DNA from: Streptosporangium sp. NBC_01756
GTDB taxonomy: Bacteria > Actinomycetota > Actinomycetes > Streptosporangiales > Streptosporangiaceae
Length of the DNA stretch: 64,000 nucleotides
Direction of reading: 5' to 3'
NCBI RefSeq assembly: GCF_035917975.1
Contig: NZ_CP109130.1
Location: 7,254,001-7,318,000 of the forward strand
Made by a program: the position numbers and the translations under genes. Numbering within the stretch: the stretch's first letter is position 1; the number at the start of each line of letters is the position of its first letter. A model generated the notes under the pieces. That model worked only from the letters and a program-made list of their open reading frames with translations. It was not told where the DNA came from and searched no databases. Shown here piece by piece: positions 19,301-29,932 of this stretch.

Positions 19301-21953
19301 CCCCGCCGACGAACGCCCCCTGCGGGTCCGGGTCGATCCACGCGCGCCGCCGCTCCCACGGGTAGGTCGGCAGCGAGATCCGGTGGCCCGGCTCACCGAA
19401 CTCCCCGAGCGCCACGCCGTTCACCCACAGCGTGCCGAACGCGGCCGACAGCACCCGCAGGTCACCGCCGTCCGCCGGCCCCGGCAACGAGGCGAGCGGC
19501 GCGACCGCACCGGTCGCGACCTGCGCCTTCGCCAAGCCGGCCAGCTGCCTGCCGGGACCACACTCGATCATGATCCAGTCGCCGTCGGCGAGCAGGTTCG
19601 CCACACAGTCGCCGAACCGCACCGGCTCACGCAGATGCCTGGCCCAGTAGGACGGGTCGGTCGCCTCGGCCGCGGTGATCCACGTGCCGGTCACGTTGGA
19701 CAGGAACGGCAGGCTCGGCGCCGACCGCTCGGTGGCGGCCACCAGCGCGTGGAACTCGCCCAGGATCGGATCCATCATCGCCGAGTGGAAGGCGTGCGAG
19801 GTGCGCAGCGGCATCCGGCCGACGCCTTCCTCCTCCAGCAGCGCCGCCAGCTCACCGATCGAGGCAGACGGCCCCGCGACCACGCACGTGCCGGGTCCGT
19901 TGACGCCCGCCACCGACACGTCGTCGGGCAGCAGCGGGCCGACCTCGTCCGGGTCGAGCTGCACCGCCAGCATCGACCCCGCGGGCAGGCCCTGCACCAG
20001 CCGCCCCCGCGCCGCCACCAGCCGCAGCGCGCCGGGCAGGCTGAACACCCCCGCCACCGTCGCCGCCACGTACTCGCCGATGCTGTGGCCGATCATCCCC
20101 GCCGGTTCGGCACCCAGCGAACGCCAGAACCTGGCCAGCGCGTACTCCACGGTGAACAGCGCCGGCTGGGTCAGCGCGGTCTGCCGGAGCCGCTCACCGG
20201 CCTCCTCGCCCGTGCCGAACATCAGCTCCCGGATGTCCTCGCCCAGCTCCGGCAGCAGGATCTCGGCGCACTCGTCCACCGCGTCCCTGAAGACCGCCTC
20301 GGTCCGGTACAGCTCGGCACCCATGCCCGCGTACTGCGACCCCTGCCCGGAGAACAGGAACGCCAACTGCGGAGTACGCCGCGCCGCGGACCCCGACAGC
20401 GTCCGCCGGGGGTCGGCCAGCGCGGCGACCGCGTCGGCGACGTCGGAGACCACCACCGCCGCCCTGCGCGACAGCTCCCTGCGGCCCACCCGCAACGTGT
20501 GCGCGACATCGGCCAGATCCGCATCGGGATGCGCCGCCAGATGCGCCGCCAGCCGCTCCCGGGCGGCGGCCAGCGCCGTGTCCGTCCTGGCCGACAGCCG
20601 CAGCAGATGCGCCGGACGGGGCTCCCGCTCCTCCCGGACGGGAGACGGCGCCTCCTCCAGCACGATGTGCGCGTTGGTGCCGCCGATCCCGAAGGAGCTG
20701 ATGCCCGCCCGCCGGGGGAAACCGTTCCGCTCCCACTTGGTCGGCGCCGCCGCCACGTAGAACGGGCTCGCCGCGAAGTCGATCTTCGGGTTCGGGCTCT
20801 CGTAGTGCAGCGTCGGCGGGATCAGCCCGTTCTCCAGCGCCAGCACCGCCTTGATGATGCTGGCGATACCCGCCGACTGGCCGAGATGCCCGATGTTGCT
20901 CTTCACCGAGCCGATGCCGCACCACTGGGTGTCGTCGGTGTCCTGCCGGAACACCGAACTCAGCGCCGCCACCTCGATCGGATCACCCAGCGCGGTCCCG
21001 GTGCCGTGCGCCTCCACGTACGTCACCGTGCGCGGATTCACCCCGCCCACACCCAGCGCCTGCGCGATCACCGCGGCCTGCCCGTCCATGCTGGGCGCCG
21101 AGAAACCGACCTTGCTCGCCCCGTCGTTGTTGATCGCGTTGCCCAGCACCACCGCCCGGATGTTGTCACCGTCGGAGAGCGCCTCCGACAACCGCTTCAG
21201 CACGACCACCCCGCCGCCGCTGCCCCAGATCGTGCCCGCCGCCTTCGCGTCGAACGCCCGGCAGTGGCCGTCGGGGGAGACGATGCCGTCCTCGTCGTAG
21301 ACGTACCCCTGCCCCTGCGGCAGGTCCAGCATCGCGCTGCCCGCCAACGCCATGTCGCACTCGCCGTTGCGCAGCGCCTCGGCGGCGACGTGCACCGCCA
21401 CCAGCGACGTCGAGCACGCCGTGTGCAGCGTGTAGCTCGGGCCGCGCAGATCCAGCTTGTACGACGACAACGTCGCGCAGTAGTCGACGTGGTTGCCGAC
21501 CATGACGGCCAGCCAGCCCGCGTTCGCATGCGCCTGGGCGTTGCTCCGGATGTTGATCCACTGGTAGAAGTCCGACCCCGAACCGGCGTAGACACCGATC
21601 TCACCCGGATACCTGAACGGGTCGTAGCCCGAGTCCTCCAGAGCCGTGTGCGCCAACTCCAGAAAGAGCCGGTGCTGCGGGTCCCGGACCTCCGCCTCCC
21701 TGATCGACATACCGAAGAACGCGGCGTCGAACCCCTGGTGGTCGTCCAGCATCATGGCGGCCGGCACGAAGTTCGGATCGTCCAGCGCCCGCTCCGACAC
21801 ACCGAACGCCCGCTGCTCCTCGCGGGTGAAATGGGTGAGCGACTCGACTCCGTCGGCGAGATTACGCCAGAACTGCTCAGCGTCTCCGGCTCCCGGCACC
21901 CGGCACGAAAGGCCGATGATCGCGATCGGCTCCACGGTGGGTTCCTCGGCCAT
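16305..21953 (-). CDS. Type I PKS module KS-AT(malonyl)-KR-DH-ACP
   Basis: 1882 residues from the ATG at 21953, which follows a GGAGAAAGGGA ribosome site; the reading frame extends further upstream but lacks homology there. KS (1-430): TACSTS with Cys180, EAHGTGT, KSNIGH. AT: GHSIGEY with Ser624 and a HAFH motif, which points to malonyl-CoA. A KR structural half is followed by the catalytic KR (GGLGGIG, SSITA, Tyr1338 in DYCAANN). DH follows KR: HPIL, then [12 protein letters not shown] with His1429, and HPAMMD with Asp1594. The carrier domain has LGGNSL (Ser1815). One malonate extension, reduced and dehydrated, should give an alpha,beta-unsaturated unit on the peptidyl chain from the loading NRPS. 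The KR-then-DH order differs from the usual DH-KR order. There is no ER and no TE. Confidence 0.95.
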   Translation of the reverse strand: MAEEPTVEPIAIIGLSCRVPGAGDAEQFWRNLADGVESLTHFTREEQRAFGVSERALDDPNFVPAAMMLDDHQGFDAAFFGMSIREAEVRDPQHRLFLELAHTALEDSGYDPFRYPGEIGVYAGSGSDFYQWINIRSNAQAHANAGWLAVMVGNHVDYCATLSSYKLDLRGPSYTLHTACSTSLVAVHVAAEALRNGECDMALAGSAMLDLPQGQGYVYDEDGIVSPDGHCRAFDAKAAGTIWGSGGGVVVLKRLSEALSDGDNIRAVVLGNAINNDGASKVGFSAPSMDGQAAVIAQALGVGGVNPRTVTYVEAHGTGTALGDPIEVAALSSVFRQDTDDTQWCGIGSVKSNIGHLGQSAGIASIIKAVLALENGLIPPTLHYESPNPKIDFAASPFYVAAAPTKWERNGFPRRAGISSFGIGGTNAHIVLEEAPSPVREEREPRPAHLLRLSARTDTALAAARERLAAHLAAHPDADLADVAHTLRVGRRELSRRAAVVVSDVADAVAALADPRRTLSGSAARRTPQLAFLFSGQGSQYAGMGAELYRTEAVFRDAVDECAEILLPELGEDIRELMFGTGEEAGERLRQTALTQPALFTVEYALARFWRSLGAEPAGMIGHSIGEYVAATVAGVFSLPGALRLVAARGRLVQGLPAGSMLAVQLDPDEVGPLLPDDVSVAGVNGPGTCVVAGPSASIGELAALLEEEGVGRMPLRTSHAFHSAMMDPILGEFHALVAATERSAPSLPFLSNVTGTWITAAEATDPSYWARHLREPVRFGDCVANLLADGDWIMIECGPGRQLAGLAKAQVATGAVAPLASLPGPADGGDLRVLSAAFGTLWVNGVALGEFGEPGHRISLPTYPWERRRAWIDPDPQGAFVGGVANHAPEEEKDLPLERWFSAPVWRQAPPGPAPLSPFTRVLLFADGDSAALAGALRASGAEVVEVRPGAGFAAVDGGFTVRPAERADYDALLSAVGELPDRVVHAWTLDGDPAQGIEETWRAQDRGFFSVLALVQALTAVQPAGGVELTLLTSGVQDVTGGDLLRPEHATLAGFPRVVPLETPWLRVRHVDLDGRDRVRNAVAELARRIEPDEAGLLPTVSVRGGRRWLQHYEQIEVPAASGSGSAPGRTDAGRTDAGRTDAGGTGAVRDDGGTDRADAVPEDGEAGQTGPRDGQVYLITGGLGGIGISLAEDLAERARVRLVLLSRSGLPGRDRWDAHAAGREGRAVTAIRRMEAAGAEVLVLAADVTDADDMRRVRRETLDRFGRVDVIVHAAGLPGGGMAEVKERAAAERVLAPKVAGTLALREAFGDLDLEAVVLCSSITAVAGGFGQVDYCAANNFLDAHARGEHGWRAATVVSANWGRWLEVGMAAEVAAPAGFVALQHGDRIRAIDHPILTAWHEADDDGLGWAGGSISPETHWALDEHRISDVSVLPGTGHVEMARCASDAVLPPSGGVVELRDVVFVEPLSVADGATAEIRVVFSPEADGAEFQVRSVIGGEQRTHARGTAARVDPGPAGHVDVAAIVERCAPAGDEQGGVPLSGLLTLGPHWGHNLRSCHIGQNEALGWFEADELVGLDLDRWGLHPAMMDSATSFTWVDIQGHYLPLGYGRITVRDRLPGAFWSHLRFRDSDTDEVLAVDVTLIAADGTVVTEISDYVLRRINTDAVVAGVTAGAGAQRAAAAVRSGPDVQGGHGGQVAPAGGGPDAVGIRPADGAEAFHRLLATPLGPQVVIAATPVAAYLAGVGSVTQETVETELDSAAVADRPARTAGDDHVAPRGEVESAIARLWSEVLGGERIGVDDDFFELGGNSLIAVQLIALIRKELGVRLPMRSLFEEPTVAGVTSLIEQARAAAPATATASATDQSVIPRLPRRSEQQ
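18520..18564. repeat. 15-bp tandem triplication in PKS linker
   Basis: Three perfect copies of gcgtccgtacggccc encode G-R-T-D-A repeats in the segment just before the catalytic KR Rossmann motif. The flanking linker is also Gly/Asp/Thr-rich. This is one of several in-frame arrays in this gene cluster. Confidence 0.9.
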
Positions 21954-22003
21954 GCGTGAGTCCCTTTCTCCTTGCCTGAGGCGCGGTGGCGCCGGTGAGA
22001 AAA

Positions 22004-25000
22004 TCAGTTCGGTCTCTGGGAACGGTCCTTCAACCGGTCCCGCCGTACGGCGAGCCGGCGGGCCGCACGGTCGAGGCCGGGGGCGTGGCCGCCACCGTCG
22101 AGATGGGCCGCCAGGTCGCGGATCGTCGGATGGCGGAACAGGTCCACGATGGGCACCTCCCGGCCCACCACCGCGACCAGCCGCGCCTGCACCGCGGCGA
22201 TCGCCAGCGAATGGCCGCCGATCTCGAAGAAGTTGTCCGTCGGACGGACCCGCGGCACGCCCAGCACGGCCCGCCACACCTCGGCCACCGCCCGCTCCGT
22301 CGGCCCCGACAGCTCCCCGCCCGCACCGCTCTCCGGCCGCGGCGCCGGCCGGCGCAGAGCCGCCCGGTCGATCTTCCCGTTCGGCGTCAGCGGCAGTGCC
22401 GCCAGCACCACCACCTCGGCCGGTACGGCGTGCTCCGGGAGCACCTGCCGCAGGTGCTCCAGCAGCCGCTGCGCGGCCGTCCCCGGCCTGCGCGGCACCG
22501 CATAGGCATAGAGCACGGCCTCGCGCCCTTCGCCCCGATCCACCACCGCCGCCGCCGAGCGCACCTCCGGGTGGGCGGCCAGCGCCGCCTCCACCTCGCC
22601 CAGCTCCACCCGGAACCCGCGGACCTTCACCTGGTCGTCGCGCCGCCCGACCACGGTCACGGTCCCGTCCGGATTCAACCGCCCCAGATCCCCGGTCCGG
22701 AACACCCGCACCCGCCCGCGGGCCGCCGCACCGGGCATCTCCCGGACCTCCGCGCCGAGCCCTCCCGCGCCGAGCCCTCCCGCGCCGGGCTCTCCCGCGC
22801 CGGGCTCTCCCGCGCCGGGCTCTCCCGCGCCGGGCTCTCCCGCGCCGGGCTCTCCCGCGCCGGGCTCTCCCGCGCCGGGCTCTCCCGCGCCGGGCTCTCC
22901 CGCGCCGGGCTCTCCCGCGCCGGGCTCTCCCGCGCCGGGCTCTCCCGCGCCGGGCTCTCCCGCGCCGGGCTCTCCCGCGCCGGGCTCTCCCGCGCCGGGC
23001 TCTCCCGCGCCGGGCTCTCCCGCGCCGGGCTCTCCCGCGCCGGGCTCTCCCGCGCCGGGCTCTCCCGCGCCGGGCAGATCGGGAGCGAAACGGAGCCGGG
23101 TCAGACCGGCGTCGAGATAGCCGTCCGCGAGGTTGACGCTGCGCACCACCACCTCGCCCAGCTCACCCACCCCGGCCCGGCCGCCGTGCCCGGCCAGCAC
23201 GACCAGCTCACTGCCCTCCACCCCGCGCCCTGCGGGGACCGGTTCGGCGCTCTCCCGCAGATCCTCCGGAACCTCGTACCAGCCATGCGCCTGCGGCGTC
23301 TCCGTCGCGCCGTAGAACGCCACCAGCCGGGCACCCGGCACCAGTCGGCGCAGCCGTACGGCGTCGGCCTGGGTGAGACGGTCACCCCCGGTCGCGACCA
23401 GCCGCACCTGCGGCAGCACCCCGCCCGTCCCGCAGAGCATCCGCGCGAGCTGCGGGGTCAGATGCAACACGGTCACCCGGTGCTCACGCAGCCACGCCGC
23501 CAGCCGTGCCGGATCACGGACCAGCTCCCGCTCCGGCACGCACAGCCGGGCGCCCGTGGCCAGCGGCACGAACAGGTCACGCAACGCCGGATCATGCGCC
23601 GGCCCCGACAGCAGCGCGAACCGGTCGGCCGGCGTCACCCCGAACGTCACCGCGTACCAGTGGACGAAATGCGCCAATGGCCCCTCACCGGTCACCACCG
23701 GCTTCGGATCACCGGTCGTGCCCGACGTGAGCGACAGATACCCCCGCTCGGGATACGGCACCTCCGCCGGTCCGCCGTCAGCAGACCCGTTGTCAGCGGG
23801 CCCGTTGTCAGCGCGCCCGTCGTCAGCGGGCCCGTCGTCATCGGACAGGAAGATCTCCGGCAGCTCCGGCAGCGGTGGCGCGCCCGGACAGCGCACCACG
23901 GCCCGCACCCCGGCCACCGCGGCCTGCCGGGCCAGCACCGCCTGCGGATACGCCGGATCGAGGATCACCCACCTGGCCCCGCCGGCCAGCACACCCAGCA
24001 GCAACCCCGGCAGCTCCGGGACCCGGGCCGCCAGCACGCCGACCGCCTCACCCGGCCCGACCCCGGCCGCACGGACCGCCCCGGCCACCCGGCGGCGCAG
24101 CGACGCCAGCCCGGCACGGTCCAGCACCCGCCCGGCACCCTCCACCACGACATCCCCGTGCAGGGTGTCCAGCAGGCCCGGCCCCTCCCAGACCGGCAAC
24201 GGCACCGGCTCCGGCTCCGCCGCCAGCCGCGCCCGCTCCACCGCCGCATCCGGCCGGTCCAGCAGATCACCCAGCAGACACGCGTAACCCGCCAGCAGGG
24301 CGTCCATCCGGGCCGCCGAGAACAGATCCGGGTTGTAGACCAGCTGCAGGGCGTAACCGCCGCCCAGCTCGCTGACGTACAACGTCAGATCGAACAGCGA
24401 CCCCGGCAGCCCGGCCGCCAACGGCTCGGCCGTACAGCCCGGCAGATCCAGTCGCGCCTCGGCGAAGTTGTACATGTTGAACAACACCTGCGTCACCGGG
24501 TTGCGCCCCAGATCACGCGGGACCCGCAGCGCCTCCACCACACGGTCCAGCGGGACGTCGCCGTGCGCGACCACCGCCGCCAGCTCGTCACGGCAGCACG
24601 CCACCTGCTCCTCGAACGAGGCCGCACCGTCCAGCCGCAGACGCAGCGGCAGCACCCGCACGCACATCCCCACCAGCGACTCGAACGCGACATCCCCCCG
24701 ATCGGCGCACGGCGTGCCGACCACCAGGTCCCGCTGCCCCGACAGCCGCGAGAGCAGCTCCCCGAACGCCGCCAGCAGAACCGGATACGGCGTCACCCCC
24801 AACCGGGCCGCCAACTCTCCGACCCGCCCGCCCAGCGCCCCGTCCAGCTCCGCCCGGCGCACCGCCCCCCGGAACGTCTGCACCGGCGGCCGGGCGGCGT
24901 CCCTGGGCAGGTCCACCACCACGGGCGCGTCCCGCAGATGCCCCCGCCACCACTCCAGCCCGCCGCCGTCCGCCCGCTCCCGCGACCAGCGCACATAGTC

Positions 25001-27799
25001 GGCGAACCCCGCCCCCGCCGGCTCCAGCACGCCACCCCGGTAGGCCACCCCCAGATCCCGGTAGAAGACGTCCTGCGACCAGCCGTCGAACACGAGATGA
25101 TGCACCGTCACGGCCAGCACATGATCGTCGTCGGCCAGCCGTACCAGCCGCGCCCGCAGCAACGGCCCGGCCGCCAGATCGAACCGCGTCCGCGCCTCCG
25201 CCTCCAGCAGCTCCGCCAGCGCGGCCTCTCGTGACTCCACCCCGGGCGGTTCCGCCTGCGCCGCCTCTCGCGACTCCGGCTCCGGCAGCTCCGCCTCTCG
25301 CGCCTCCACCCCGGGCGGTTCCGCCTGCGCCGCCGCCCATGCCTCCGGCTTCCGGGCATCCCCGCCGTCGTCCGCCCGCCCGGCGCGGGAGGCCCGCACC
25401 GGAGCCTCCACCCCCTGCGGCGACAGATCGACCAGCGGCAGCGGCACCTCACCCGCCGGAGCCACCGACACGCACGGCACCCCGCCGGAGGCGACGATCC
25501 GCCAGCGCAGCGCCTCGTGCCGCGCCACCACCGCCGTCAGCGCCCGCCGCAACGCGCCATGGTCGAGCGGGCCGCGGATCCGCTCCGCCATCGCGATGTT
25601 GTGCGCCGGCGTCTCCGGAGCCAGCCGCTCCACGAACCACATCCGCCGCTGCGCCGCCGACAACACCGGCGCCTCACCAGCCGAGACCCGCCCCGCGACC
25701 GCCGGCGGCGCATCCGCCACACCCGACGCGAGCGCCCCGAAGGTGCGGGCCGCGTACACCTCCTCCACCGAGATGTCCCGGCCCAGCTCCGCCCGGACCG
25801 CCGACACCAGCCGCATCGCCCGCAGCGAATGACCACCACGCGCGAAGAAGTCGTCCTCCGCCACCGGATCGGGAGCCTCCAGCACCCGCGCCCAGATCCC
25901 CGCCAGCCCCTCGGCGGCTCCACCCGGCAAGGCCCGCCGATCCGCCGCCCGCAATGCCTCGACGTCCACCTTGCCCGACGCGTTCAACGGCAGCGCGGGG
26001 ACCCGCACCACCCGGGTCGGCACCATGTACGGCGGCAGCCGCACCGCGCAGTACTCCCGCAGAACCGCCAGATCGGGGGCGTCCAGCGGGGCGACATACG
26101 CCACCAGCTCGCCCGGCGCGTCGACCACCGCCTGCAACACACCCGGATGAGCCCGGACCACCGACTCGACCTCGCCGATCTCGACCCGCTGCCCCTGCAC
26201 CTTCACCTGACGGTCCAACCGCCCCATGAACGCGATCCGGCCGTCCTCCTGCCAGGCGACCCGATCCCCCGTCCGGTACAGCCGCGCCCCCGGCCCGCCC
26301 CCGAACGGATCCGGCACGAACCGCTCCGCGGTCAGCCCCGGCCGCCCCAGATAACCCCGGCTCACCTGGGGGCCGCCGATGTACAGCTCGCCCTCCACCC
26401 CCACCAGGCACTCCCGCATCTCCCCGTCCAGCACGTGCGCCCGGCAACCGCCCAGCGGACGGCCGATCGGCAACGGCCGATCCCACACTCCGGAAAGCTC
26501 CGCACCGACCACGCACACCGTGGTCTCCGTCGGGCCGTACCAGTTGTGGAAACGCACCCGCCCCGACCAGCGGGCCACCTGCTCCGGACCGGGCGGCTCA
26601 CCCGCCGTGACCAGATCCCGCAACTGCGGCAGCCCCGCCGGATCGACCAGCGGCAGCAGAGCCGGGGGGACGAACCCCCACGTGACCTCGTGCGCCTCCA
26701 GGAACCGCTGCAACCGCGCCGGATCGACCCGGTCCTCGTCGGGCACCAGCTGCACGCACCCGCCCGCCGTCAACGGCGCGAACATGTCGAGCACCGAGAC
26801 GTCGAACCCCAGCGCCGAGAACGCGATCGACCGGCACGACCCGTCCAGCCCGAAATGAGCCACCGCCGCCGACACGAACGCCGCCGCGGACGCGTGATCA
26901 ACCACCACTCCCTTGGGACGGCCGGTCGACCCCGAGGTGTACAGCACATAGGCCGCGTTCCCCGGCCGGGCCGGGCCACCCCGCAGCACACCGGCCACGT
27001 CGCCCACCTCCGGGACCCCGGGAGCGGAGCCGTCCCCCGCCCGCGGCGCACCGAGGTCTCCCACCTGCGGCGCGGCGATGTCTCTCGCTTTCGGAGCGTC
27101 GGACTCCCCCGCCTGCGGCGCGGTGACGCCCCTCGCCTGCGGTACCCCGGCCCGCCCGTCCGCCTCCGGCGCGACCAGCGGGAGGGCGCAGCCGTCGAGC
27201 AGGGCACGACCGGCTCCGTCGACCACCACGACCGGTATCGACGCGTCGTCGAGTATCTCCTGCAACCTGCGCCGCGGATGCCCCGGATCCAGCGGGACAT
27301 AAGCCCCGCCCGCCAGCATGACGCCCAGCGCGGCGACCGGAAGGAACGGTGTACGCCTGGCACACAGCCCCACCCGCGTCTCCGGACCGACCCCCAGAGC
27401 CCGCAGCCGTACGGCCAGCGCGCCGGCGGCGGACAGCAGCTCGCGATAGGTGAGGACGACGCCCCACTGGCGGACCGCCGGAGCATCGGGGGTGCGCGCG
27501 GCCTGGGCCGCGATGAGGTCACACAGGGAAACGTCGGGAGCGACACGGGACGGGCCGAACGTCCAGCCGACGGGAACCGGCGACATGGACGGCTCCCACG
27601 GCTCCGGCGGCTCCGGGACGATGGATCGCTCTGCTGTCGGTGTCGATGCGGGGGGCGAGGCTGGTGACGGAGTCGGCAGTGATGTCGAGGCCGGTGCCGG
27701 CAGCGGGGGCGTGGTCGGGGGTGATGTCGGTGTCGGAGAGGCGGATGACGGACCGGGCGGCGAGGCGGACGAAGGGTCCTTGCGCGTAGCTTCGAGCAT
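22004..27799 (-). CDS. Loading NRPS A-T-C-A-T with Lys2-like second A domain
   Basis: 1931 residues and the first gene of the assembly line. A Pro/Ser/Thr-rich leader of about 75 residues precedes A1 ([13 protein letters not shown]; pocket read as D-V-L-F-V-A-W-V-C-K, not recognised). Then come T1 (RGGHSLR, Ser658), C ([10 protein letters not shown]), A2 and T2 (IGGHSLA, Ser1864). A2 is atypical: core [12 protein letters not shown], and [20 protein letters not shown] in place of the usual FD motif. This is the pattern of fungal alpha-aminoadipate reductases; the pocket reads D-P-R-H-A-G-F-Q-A-K. Between A6 and A7 of A2 sits a 21-unit Gly/Ala/Glu/Pro array (residues 1579-1683). The C domain also contains a duplicated Glu/Ala/Pro segment (about 25225-25340). 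With no starter C domain, A1-T1 loads the first amino acid. The start is ATG at 27799, with GGGGGGTG just upstream. Confidence 0.93.
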   Translation of the reverse strand: MLEATRKDPSSASPPGPSSASPTPTSPPTTPPLPAPASTSLPTPSPASPPASTPTAERSIVPEPPEPWEPSMSPVPVGWTFGPSRVAPDVSLCDLIAAQAARTPDAPAVRQWGVVLTYRELLSAAGALAVRLRALGVGPETRVGLCARRTPFLPVAALGVMLAGGAYVPLDPGHPRRRLQEILDDASIPVVVVDGAGRALLDGCALPLVAPEADGRAGVPQARGVTAPQAGESDAPKARDIAAPQVGDLGAPRAGDGSAPGVPEVGDVAGVLRGGPARPGNAAYVLYTSGSTGRPKGVVVDHASAAAFVSAAVAHFGLDGSCRSIAFSALGFDVSVLDMFAPLTAGGCVQLVPDEDRVDPARLQRFLEAHEVTWGFVPPALLPLVDPAGLPQLRDLVTAGEPPGPEQVARWSGRVRFHNWYGPTETTVCVVGAELSGVWDRPLPIGRPLGGCRAHVLDGEMRECLVGVEGELYIGGPQVSRGYLGRPGLTAERFVPDPFGGGPGARLYRTGDRVAWQEDGRIAFMGRLDRQVKVQGQRVEIGEVESVVRAHPGVLQAVVDAPGELVAYVAPLDAPDLAVLREYCAVRLPPYMVPTRVVRVPALPLNASGKVDVEALRAADRRALPGGAAEGLAGIWARVLEAPDPVAEDDFFARGGHSLRAMRLVSAVRAELGRDISVEEVYAARTFGALASGVADAPPAVAGRVSAGEAPVLSAAQRRMWFVERLAPETPAHNIAMAERIRGPLDHGALRRALTAVVARHEALRWRIVASGGVPCVSVAPAGEVPLPLVDLSPQGVEAPVRASRAGRADDGGDARKPEAWAAAQAEPPGVEAREAELPEPESREAAQAEPPGVESREAALAELLEAEARTRFDLAAGPLLRARLVRLADDDHVLAVTVHHLVFDGWSQDVFYRDLGVAYRGGVLEPAGAGFADYVRWSRERADGGGLEWWRGHLRDAPVVVDLPRDAARPPVQTFRGAVRRAELDGALGGRVGELAARLGVTPYPVLLAAFGELLSRLSGQRDLVVGTPCADRGDVAFESLVGMCVRVLPLRLRLDGAASFEEQVACCRDELAAVVAHGDVPLDRVVEALRVPRDLGRNPVTQVLFNMYNFAEARLDLPGCTAEPLAAGLPGSLFDLTLYVSELGGGYALQLVYNPDLFSAARMDALLAGYACLLGDLLDRPDAAVERARLAAEPEPVPLPVWEGPGLLDTLHGDVVVEGAGRVLDRAGLASLRRRVAGAVRAAGVGPGEAVGVLAARVPELPGLLLGVLAGGARWVILDPAYPQAVLARQAAVAGVRAVVRCPGAPPLPELPEIFLSDDDGPADDGRADNGPADNGSADGGPAEVPYPERGYLSLTSGTTGDPKPVVTGEGPLAHFVHWYAVTFGVTPADRFALLSGPAHDPALRDLFVPLATGARLCVPERELVRDPARLAAWLREHRVTVLHLTPQLARMLCGTGGVLPQVRLVATGGDRLTQADAVRLRRLVPGARLVAFYGATETPQAHGWYEVPEDLRESAEPVPAGRGVEGSELVVLAGHGGRAGVGELGEVVVRSVNLADGYLDAGLTRLRFAPDLPGAGEPGAGEPGAGEPGAGEPGAGEPGAGEPGAGEPGAGEPGAGEPGAGEPGAGEPGAGEPGAGEPGAGEPGAGEPGAGEPGAGEPGAGEPGAGEPGAGGLGAGGLGAEVREMPGAAARGRVRVFRTGDLGRLNPDGTVTVVGRRDDQVKVRGFRVELGEVEAALAAHPEVRSAAAVVDRGEGREAVLYAYAVPRRPGTAAQRLLEHLRQVLPEHAVPAEVVVLAALPLTPNGKIDRAALRRPAPRPESGAGGELSGPTERAVAEVWRAVLGVPRVRPTDNFFEIGGHSLAIAAVQARLVAVVGREVPIVDLFRHPTIRDLAAHLDGGGHAPGLDRAARRLAVRRDRLKDRSQRPN
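22751..23065. repeat. 21-copy 15-bp array inside an adenylation domain
   Basis: Nineteen perfect copies of cgcgccgggctctcc (22781-23065) are preceded by two variant copies (22751-22780). On the coding strand each copy adds G-E-P-G-A; the two variants add G-G-L-G-A. The total is 105 residues inserted in frame between motifs A6 ([10 protein letters not shown]) and A7 (FRTGDLGR) of the second A domain of the loading NRPS. Perfect identity of 19 units implies very recent expansion or active homogenisation. Assembly collapse or expansion is a real risk here. Confidence 0.97.
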
Positions 27800-28318
27800 T
27801 CACCCCCCATAGCCCCAAACAGGGTTTTTGCCCTGTCAGGTATTCACAAGTGGTAAGGCACGACATTCCTACTTATCCAGGCTTGAGGCCGTCAAGAGAT
27901 GAAAATTCAACGTATGCCAAAATGCCGGTTTCGGGCGTGAAGGAAGATCACAACTCGTCGTCAGACCTCGACATCTGCGCAGGTCAATCCATGATTGCGG
28001 GGGAGGGGTGGTCTGCCGCTCACGGCCCACCTGTTGCGTCGCACCCCCCGGACACCAACGAGCAGCGGCGGACTACGAAGAGCAAGCAACCCAAATAGGG
28101 ATTTCGGTCATGGTCCATTTTGATGGGGTTTCGGTTGGATTCGCGGTTGATGAGACCACGCCGTGCAGCCCCGAACCCGACCATGGAACGTCACGACCAC
28201 ACAAAACGGCCCCCCGCCGACCAACAGCGGACGTCCCACTGCAGGTGCTCCCACGTCCCGGCGCCGGCGGGCGCGGCGTTACGGGTGCTCCCACGTCCGC
28301 AACGTCAGTGAACGCCCG
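27800..28318. other. 519-bp intergenic region between NRPS operon and acetyltransferase
   Basis: No gene is supported. It must hold the promoter of the assembly-line operon. Base composition drops in AT content away from about 27840-27960, where several AT-rich tracts occur. The inverted repeat at 27819-27836 lies closest to the start codon. The far end (from about 28221) is occupied by a 40-bp tandem array. I could not fix a convincing -35/-10 pair. Confidence 0.6.
27819..27836 (-). promoter_or_regulatory. Inverted repeat upstream of the NRPS operon start
   Basis: acaggg-tttttg-ccctgt is a perfect 6-bp-arm inverted repeat ending 19 bp before the start codon of the loading NRPS. It could be an operator or an mRNA hairpin next to the ribosome site. 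No regulator gene is in the cluster, and the element was judged by symmetry only. Confidence 0.4.
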
Positions 28319-28360
28319 TTACAGGTGTTCCCACGTCTGCAGCGCCAGCGGACGCCCTTT
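28241..28360. repeat. 40-bp imperfect tandem array crossing the 3' end of a gene
   Basis: Three 40-bp units at 28241, 28281 and 28321 share the core ggtgctcccacgtc (ggtgttcccacgtc in the third). A decayed half unit lies at about 28221-28240. The third unit encodes the last residues of the acetyltransferase (LQTWEHL). The other two lie just downstream of its stop, so the gene end appears to have been duplicated outward. Confidence 0.88.
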
Positions 28361-28885
28361 CTCCTCCGCCAGAATCGGTGGCGCATCCGTCAACCGATAC
28401 CCCGCCGCACGCGCCACCGCCGCGCTCGCCGCATTACCCGCCTCGATCTCCAGCAACAGACGGGCGACCCCCACCGTGCCACGTGCGAAATCCGTCATCA
28501 CCCGCACCGCCCGGCCCGCCAGCCCCCGCCCCCGATGCGCCATCCCCACGATGTAACCGATCTCCGCCACATCCAGACCCGCCCCCGACAGCATGAGCAT
28601 CACCTCGCCCAGCGGCTCGACCCCATCGGCCGTGATCGCCAACTGAACCCGCAACCCCGCCGCCCGCCGCTCCCGCGCCCGCTTCAGATAGACCCGCGCC
28701 GCACCCAGATCGAACGGCGAGACCAGCGGCGTCCAGTACGCCACATCCGGATCGTCGAACAGCCCCGCCATCGCCGCGAGATCCCCGTCGGCCCATTCCC
28801 GCAACACCAGACCATGCCCGACCAACCGGACGTCGGCCGGAAAAACCCCCGGAACGCCGACGCGATCCCCCTCAACGCGGCTCAC
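28319..28885 (-). CDS. GNAT acetyltransferase (RimJ/RimL-like)
   Basis: 188 residues from a GTG at 28885. The fold order fits RimJ/RimL-type GNATs: beta1 LVLREW, DDPDVAYWTPL, then GEVMLM, IGYIVGMAHRGRGLAGRAVRVM (acetyl-CoA-binding R-G-x-G-L-A), and LLLEIEAGNAASAAVARAAGYR. These enzymes acetylate N-terminal or side-chain amino groups of proteins or small molecules. It lies upstream of, and in the same orientation as, the NRPS operon but is separated by 519 bp, so a tailoring role is possible but unsupported. Its last codons are part of a 40-bp tandem array that continues past the stop. The substrate is unknown. Confidence 0.88.
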   Translation of the reverse strand: MSRVEGDRVGVPGVFPADVRLVGHGLVLREWADGDLAAMAGLFDDPDVAYWTPLVSPFDLGAARVYLKRARERRAAGLRVQLAITADGVEPLGEVMLMLSGAGLDVAEIGYIVGMAHRGRGLAGRAVRVMTDFARGTVGVARLLLEIEAGNAASAAVARAAGYRLTDAPPILAEEKGRPLALQTWEHL

Positions 28886-28962
28886 CGTTCACCCCTGCCG
28901 TTGACCTGGATCCGCCCCTTGCAGGCAACTTACTGGATCGCCGTTTCCGCCCTCCTGTCCCT

Positions 28963-29730
28963 TCAGTACTTCGGCCCCACGAACACATCCAGCCGCTCGA
29001 CCGCCTCCCGCTTCGCGACCGAGATCGTGTTGGGCTTGGAGTGGCGCCACGCGACACCGAGAAGGTCGAGCGTCTCCCCGCAGAGCCGGAGGATGTCCCG
29101 GGACTCGTTGGCGAAGAGATAGCGCGGGTATTCGTACCAGCGATCGCTTCCGTTGGAATGGCGCCGAACCCGGTTTGTCCCCCGGTAGCCGTCGGAGTGG
29201 ATCAGGCCTCGCGCGAATCGACCCGGATGTTCTTCGATGATCTCGCGCTGCCATCGTTCCAAGGTGATCTCACGTTCGTGCTTCCGGCCAGGCCCATGCT
29301 GAGGGAACAGGCAGGCCCAGTGCTTGGAGTAACTCTTGACTTCCGTGCAGCCCGAGAAGCGGCGGCGGCTGACAGATGAGGTCGGCATGACCGCCGCCAT
29401 GGTCTCGGCTGCGGCTTCCAGCAATCCGGGCCAGGTGTTACAGCATGCCAGCGAGAGTTGGTAGACATCTTTCTTGCAGAGCAGGATATGGCCGTCACCG
29501 AGGTAGAGCCCGAGCAGGTAGGCGTAGGCCTCCAAGTCGAGCGCCCGGTTGTGGCAGCGAGGACATGACCGGTGTCTCCTGATGTCCTCGTTCTCGCTTG
29601 TCCGGCGTGTCCGTGTCCGCCATTTCTGTACGGCGCCGAGAGACACGCCGCACAGCTGGGCGACTTCGCGGTCGACCATTCCGAGGGCGGAGAGTCGGAG
29701 TGCGCGGTCAACGGTTTCGCGGGGGTGCAT
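28963..29730 (-). CDS. HTH plus LAGLIDADG homing-endonuclease-like protein
   Basis: 255 residues. The N-terminus (about 1-45) is a helix-turn-helix (MVDREVAQLCGVSLGAVQKW). A possible zinc knuckle, C-P-R-C-H, follows. There are two LAGLIDADG-type motifs: LLGLYLGDGHI near residue 76 and ARGLIHSDGYR near 180, each keeping its acidic residue. The protein is therefore a single-chain, two-motif member. Homing endonucleases of this fold cut long DNA sites, and some relatives (WhiA type) act as DNA-binding regulators. This gene is free-standing, not in an intron or intein. It lies 119 bp from the 3' end of tRNA-Leu and in the same orientation. Whether it is a nuclease or a regulator cannot be settled from the sequence. 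Confidence 0.78.
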   Translation of the reverse strand: MHPRETVDRALRLSALGMVDREVAQLCGVSLGAVQKWRTRTRRTSENEDIRRHRSCPRCHNRALDLEAYAYLLGLYLGDGHILLCKKDVYQLSLACCNTWPGLLEAAAETMAAVMPTSSVSRRRFSGCTEVKSYSKHWACLFPQHGPGRKHEREITLERWQREIIEEHPGRFARGLIHSDGYRGTNRVRRHSNGSDRWYEYPRYLFANESRDILRLCGETLDLLGVAWRHSKPNTISVAKREAVERLDVFVGPKY

Positions 29731-29849
29731 GAAGCAACCATGCCAAATGTCACCGACAGTTTCAGGGCGAGCACATTCGGTAGTGGCTTGGGCCGGCCAA
29801 GCGACGAAACGGCAGCACGGCTTTTGAGGTCGAAAACCAGTCGAGTGAG

Positions 29850-29932
29850 TGCCGGAAGCGGGATTCGAACCCGCACACCCTTTCAGGTAGACGCTTTTGA
29901 GGCGTCCGCGTATGCCATTTCGCCATTCCGGC
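29850..29932 (-). tRNA. tRNA-Leu (anticodon CAA)
   Basis: The minus strand folds as a type II tRNA of 83 nt. The acceptor stem is GCCGGAA/TTCCGGC with discriminator A at 29850. The anticodon stem is GACGC/GCGTC with loop CTCAAAA (anticodon CAA, reading TTG). A long variable arm, a T arm with GGTTCGAATCC, and no encoded CCA complete it. It is divergent from pdtaR and upstream of the LAGLIDADG gene. Confidence 0.95.

Noticed and set aside
16347..21959. Long plus-strand ORF of 1870 codons opposite the PKS
   Set aside because: Same antisense shadow pattern; all PKS motifs are on the minus strand.
22751..23065. CRISPR array
   Set aside because: The units are contiguous with no spacers and keep the NRPS reading frame.
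21646..23136. Plus-strand ORF with Pro-Arg-Arg-Ala-Leu repeats
   Set aside because: It is only the other-strand reading of the 15-bp array inside the loading NRPS.
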